From Piromyces finnis (Eukaryota > Neocallimastigomycota > Neocallimastigomycetes > Neocallimastigales > Neocallimastigaceae), in contig MCFH01000020.1 of NCBI GenBank assembly GCA_002104945.1, positions 372,001 through 436,000 of the forward strand: a stretch of DNA of 64,000 nucleotides, read 5' to 3'. The position numbers and the translations under genes were made by a program. The notes under the pieces are model-generated. The model did no database searches, was not told where the DNA came from, and was given only the letters and a program-made list of their open reading frames with translations. Shown piece by piece: positions 62,984 through 64,000 of the stretch (positions are counted from its first letter, which is position 1; every line of letters begins with the position of its first letter).

Positions 62984-63987
62984 TTACCATTTTCTCCATC
63001 TGCCACCACATATACAATTTCTACCATATTTTCTATACCATGCTGCCTTTCCTCTAAAAATATAGAGATTTGTTCCAGAATTATTATTTTCTCCTCCAAC
63101 ACTAGGCATTATTAATTTTTTGATATTTTTAGAAGATTCTTTTTTATGTGGCTTTTTTTCATCTGTAATAAGATTGTATGGTAATATTAAAGAAAATCCG
63201 CTAAATTCATCTAAATGAGGAACTTCGCTGAAATGATAACATCTATTTTAAGTTTATATATAAACAAATATAAAATCATGAAGAAACTATTAATATCTTT
63301 TATTATCGATTAATCTATTAATTTCCTATTGTTATAACTGTCAATTTACCTTTCACATTGTCTTACTCCTGTAGCTCGATGTAAAGATGTCTTTGTAAGT
63401 ACATCAAATTGCTGAAGAATATTATTTTCTAAAATTGATATAATTTTTGATTTATAGGTGATATTTTCATTATAAATGTTTGGAGAAGTATTAATATTAA
63501 TTTCATTAAGTTCAACGATATCACTGAAGAAAGTATTTGAAAGATTATTAATTTGATAGTCATTTAGATTGGAGCTAATTTTTTTTGGTTCCTCAAGATT
63601 AATATTTTCAAACTTCTTGGATGTATTTTCTTTACTGAAACCTATACCATACAATTTTAATCCTACAAAATTTCTATAAATCATTCCTGAGGTGAGTTTG
63701 CTTACTTTTTCATGTTCAATATATGATACTTCTGATTGAGTAAAAAGATAGTTATATGCTTCAGCAATATTATTACTTAAGAATATCTTTGTAATATATT
63801 TATTGTATAATTCTTTAAGATCTTTTTTAATAAAGGACTCTAAATATGAAGGTATAGTTCCATTATAGATTAAATTCTTTATTTCACTAATTTGGAATTC
63901 TAAATCTAATATATAAAACATAAACCACAAATAGAGATTAATATATATATATATAAACCTTAATATTACATTTTTATAATATTGCAT
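62984..63987 (-). CDS. unrecognised protein with basic Gly/Arg/Trp C-terminal motif, 5' end uncertain
   Basis: Minus-strand exons 63987-63350 and 63227-62984 join in phase (..GVRQCER, then SEVPHLDEFSGFSLILPYN) to 293 aa if the ATG at 63987 is used. The N-terminal 30 residues are hydrophobic AT-codon sequence and may be intron or untranslated, with the true start beyond the window. The body is helical (IKKDLKELYNKYITKIFLSN, VSYIEHEKVSKLTSGMIYRN). The C-terminus is distinctive: FRGKAAWYRKYGRNCICGGR followed by WRKW and the stop, reminiscent of a small DNA- or RNA-contacting motif. No family was recognised. Confidence 0.55.
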
Positions 63988-64000
63988 TATTTTGTAGAAA

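Overview
The window is nuclear DNA of a very AT-rich eukaryote. Genes have many short AT-rich GT-AG introns, intergenic DNA is dominated by homopolymer and tri/tetranucleotide runs, and there are no operons. The protein set (TMEM33/Pom33, zeta-COP, Nup160, ALG9, MNN1-type glycosyltransferase, fungal MutM-like glycosylase, chorismate synthase, CotH-kinase paralogs, Pro-rich annexins) points to a fungus. The extreme AT content together with CotH genes fits an anaerobic gut fungus (Neocallimastigomycota) best; this taxonomic call is inference. Exon structures were read by eye. Every complete spliced model given here keeps an open frame whose length is divisible by three.

Layout: 1-7 kb holds TMEM33/Pom33 (-) and zeta-COP (+). 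7.6-13.5 kb is an 11-exon Nup160 (-). 14.5-17.2 kb is an 8-exon ALG9 (+). 17.8-20.6 kb is a 2-phosphoglycerate-kinase/LPA1-like P-loop gene (-) with a ~700 bp ATT expansion in one intron. 21.7-23.4 kb is an MNN1-family glycosyltransferase (-). 24.3-29.8 kb is one uninterrupted 1811-codon terminal nucleotidyltransferase (+).

32.9-41.3 kb carries two tandem CotH-kinase genes (+), with a dead LINE fragment between them and a second tail of the same LINE family after the second. 43-51 kb holds a formamidopyrimidine-DNA glycosylase, a GNAT-like gene, RPL22 and chorismate synthase, all on the minus strand. 52.5-58.2 kb holds two tandem annexins (+), one with eight introns and one with a single intron. 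58.7-60.7 kb is palmitoyl-protein thioesterase (-). 61.5-64 kb holds two unrecognised genes.

The most unusual locus is the large nucleotidyltransferase. Nine tandem units in its middle (residues 665-954) each carry a sequence resembling the PAM2 poly(A)-binding-protein ligand ([LF][ND][VI]SAP[SN]YQP). The first four also carry a GYF-domain ligand (PPG followed by L or F). I read it as a possible mRNA-tailing enzyme with a built-in recruitment array, flanked by repeated helical modules. Other signals are the contrast in intron content between tandem paralogs, functional motifs on micro-exons of 12-16 nt, and a 5-nt coding first exon shared by both annexins.
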